Shown piece after piece: positions 6,201 to 6,941 of a stretch of 6,941 bases of DNA. The first letter of the stretch is position 1; every line of letters starts with the position of its first letter. The translations under genes and the position numbers were made by a program. The stretch covers positions 1 to 6,941 of the forward strand of contig DNXT01000355.1 of the NCBI GenBank assembly GCA_003505795.1, read 5' to 3'. The notes beneath the pieces were generated by a model that made no database searches, had not been told where the DNA came from, and was given only the letters and a program-made list of their open reading frames with translations. Source of the stretch: Lysobacteraceae bacterium. GTDB taxonomy: Bacteria > Pseudomonadota > Gammaproteobacteria > Xanthomonadales > Xanthomonadaceae.

Positions 6201-6941
6201 ATGACCATGGCGTCGAGGTGGCTGGCCTGGGCGTTCTCGCTGGCGTGGCTGGCCGCGGCGCTGCCGGTTCTCGCGCAGCCGCTGGCGCCGATCCCCGCGC
6301 TGGACTCGCCGGTGGTCGATGCCACCGGCACCCTCGATGCCGCGCAGAAGCAGCGGCTGCAGCAGCAGGCGCTGCAGCTGCAGCAGCGCAAGGGCAGCCA
6401 GCTGCAGCTGCTGCTGGTGGCGAGCACGCAGCCGGAAACGATCGAGCAGTACACCCAGCGCGTGTTCGACCAGTGGCAGCTGGGCCGCAAGGGCGTGGAC
6501 GACGGGGTGCTGCTGGTGGTGGCCAAGGACGACCGGCGCGTGCGGATCCAGCCGGGCTACGGCCTGGAGGGCGCGATCCCCGATGCCATCGCCAACCGCA
6601 TCATCCAGGAGTACCTGGCGCCGAAGTTCCGCCAGGGCGACTACGCCGGCGGCATCGAGGACGCCACCGCGATGCTGGTCAGGCTGATCGACGGCGAATC
6701 GCTGCCGGCGCCGGTCAGCGGCCATGACGCCGCGCCGCGCGGCGGCGGGGGCGGAGGCGGCGGCTGGATCGTCGCGCTGTTGATCGGCTTCGTCGTCGCC
6801 AACATCGCGCGCGGGATCATCTCCGCGCTGCCGCGCCCGCTGCGCGCGCTGCTGACCGGCGGCGCGGCCGGCCTGGCGGCGTTGCTGTTCACCTCGCTGT
6901 TGCTGGCCAGCGGTGCGGCGGCGCTGGTCGGCCTGCTGCTG
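6201..6941 (+). CDS. TPM-domain (YgcG-like) membrane protein, partial at window end
   Basis: The frame stays open from 6201 to the last base (247 codons, no stop seen), so the C-terminus is missing. Residues 1-25 form a signal peptide ending VLA before Gln26. Residues about 36-165 are a TPM domain, recognisable from SPVVDATGTLDAAQ, the LLLVAST strand, YTQRVFDQWQLGRKGVDDGVLLVV, the RRVRIQPGYGLEGAIPD core and FRQGDYAGGIEDA. An eight-glycine run (181-188) leads directly into a membrane segment (189-207), and a second hydrophobic stretch starts near 217. The domain should therefore face the periplasm. TPM domains of this type have been reported as a phosphatase in plants, but bacterial roles are unclear. 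A Gln/Leu-rich helix (about 47-62) looks amphipathic. A second ATG two codons on (6207) is an alternative start; ribosome site TTGAG is weak, and with an 8-nt gap after lemA translational coupling is likely. Confidence 0.92.
   Translation, partial: MTMASRWLAWAFSLAWLAAALPVLAQPLAPIPALDSPVVDATGTLDAAQKQRLQQQALQLQQRKGSQLQLLLVASTQPETIEQYTQRVFDQWQLGRKGVDDGVLLVVAKDDRRVRIQPGYGLEGAIPDAIANRIIQEYLAPKFRQGDYAGGIEDATAMLVRLIDGESLPAPVSGHDAAPRGGGGGGGGWIVALLIGFVVANIARGIISALPRPLRALLTGGAAGLAALLFTSLLLASGAAALVGLLL

Noticed and set aside
6343..6420. CAG/CTG-rich stretch in the TPM gene as a repeat element
   Set aside because: It is interrupted and codes for a Gln/Leu-rich amphipathic helix; no perfect repeat unit of notable length is present.

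Overview
This GC-rich window looks like ordinary chromosome from a gammaproteobacterium of the Xanthomonadaceae/Lysobacteraceae type. That placement rests on gene content, protein similarity recalled from memory and codon composition (strong G/C third-position bias), not on a database search. Nine protein genes can be supported. Seven are complete and two are cut by the window edges. I see no RNA genes, insertion sequences, CRISPR arrays, phage genes or compositional islands, and no stretch over 300 bases lacks a gene.

Layout: (1) positions 1-535, minus strand, the N-terminal three quarters of a YbbA/LolD-type ABC ATPase, divergent from (2) tesA at 548-1204, plus strand, a periplasmic SGNH thioesterase/lysophospholipase. 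The same divergent pair occurs in E. coli. (3, 4) 1296-2009 and 2158-3429, plus strand, an OmpR-family response regulator and its membrane histidine kinase, separated by 148 bp holding two strong inverted repeats. (5) 3449-4141, minus strand, a second secreted SGNH-fold hydrolase, convergent with the kinase. (6, 7) 4321-4701 and 4744-5490, plus strand, dgkA (diacylglycerol kinase) and a TerC-family membrane protein 42 bp apart, probably co-transcribed. (8, 9) 5569-6192 and 6201 to the window end, plus strand, a LemA lipoprotein and a TPM-domain membrane protein 8 bp apart, a very common pair.

The genes share an envelope theme: two exported ester/thioester hydrolases, a lipid kinase that recycles diacylglycerol, an ABC ATPase of the lipid/lipoprotein-export type, a TerC protein linked in its family to metal handling during secretion, and LemA/TPM membrane proteins. 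A two-component system sits between the two hydrolases, and control of these neighbours by it is possible but unproven.

I do not see an undescribed system. The points worth checking are at the control level. The ABC gene lacks a well-placed standard start codon, and an AUC lies exactly where the start should be. A consensus Shine-Dalgarno sequence in the response-regulator leader faces an in-frame AUU. Two inverted repeats lie between regulator and kinase. A hairpin would bury the dgkA ribosome site.
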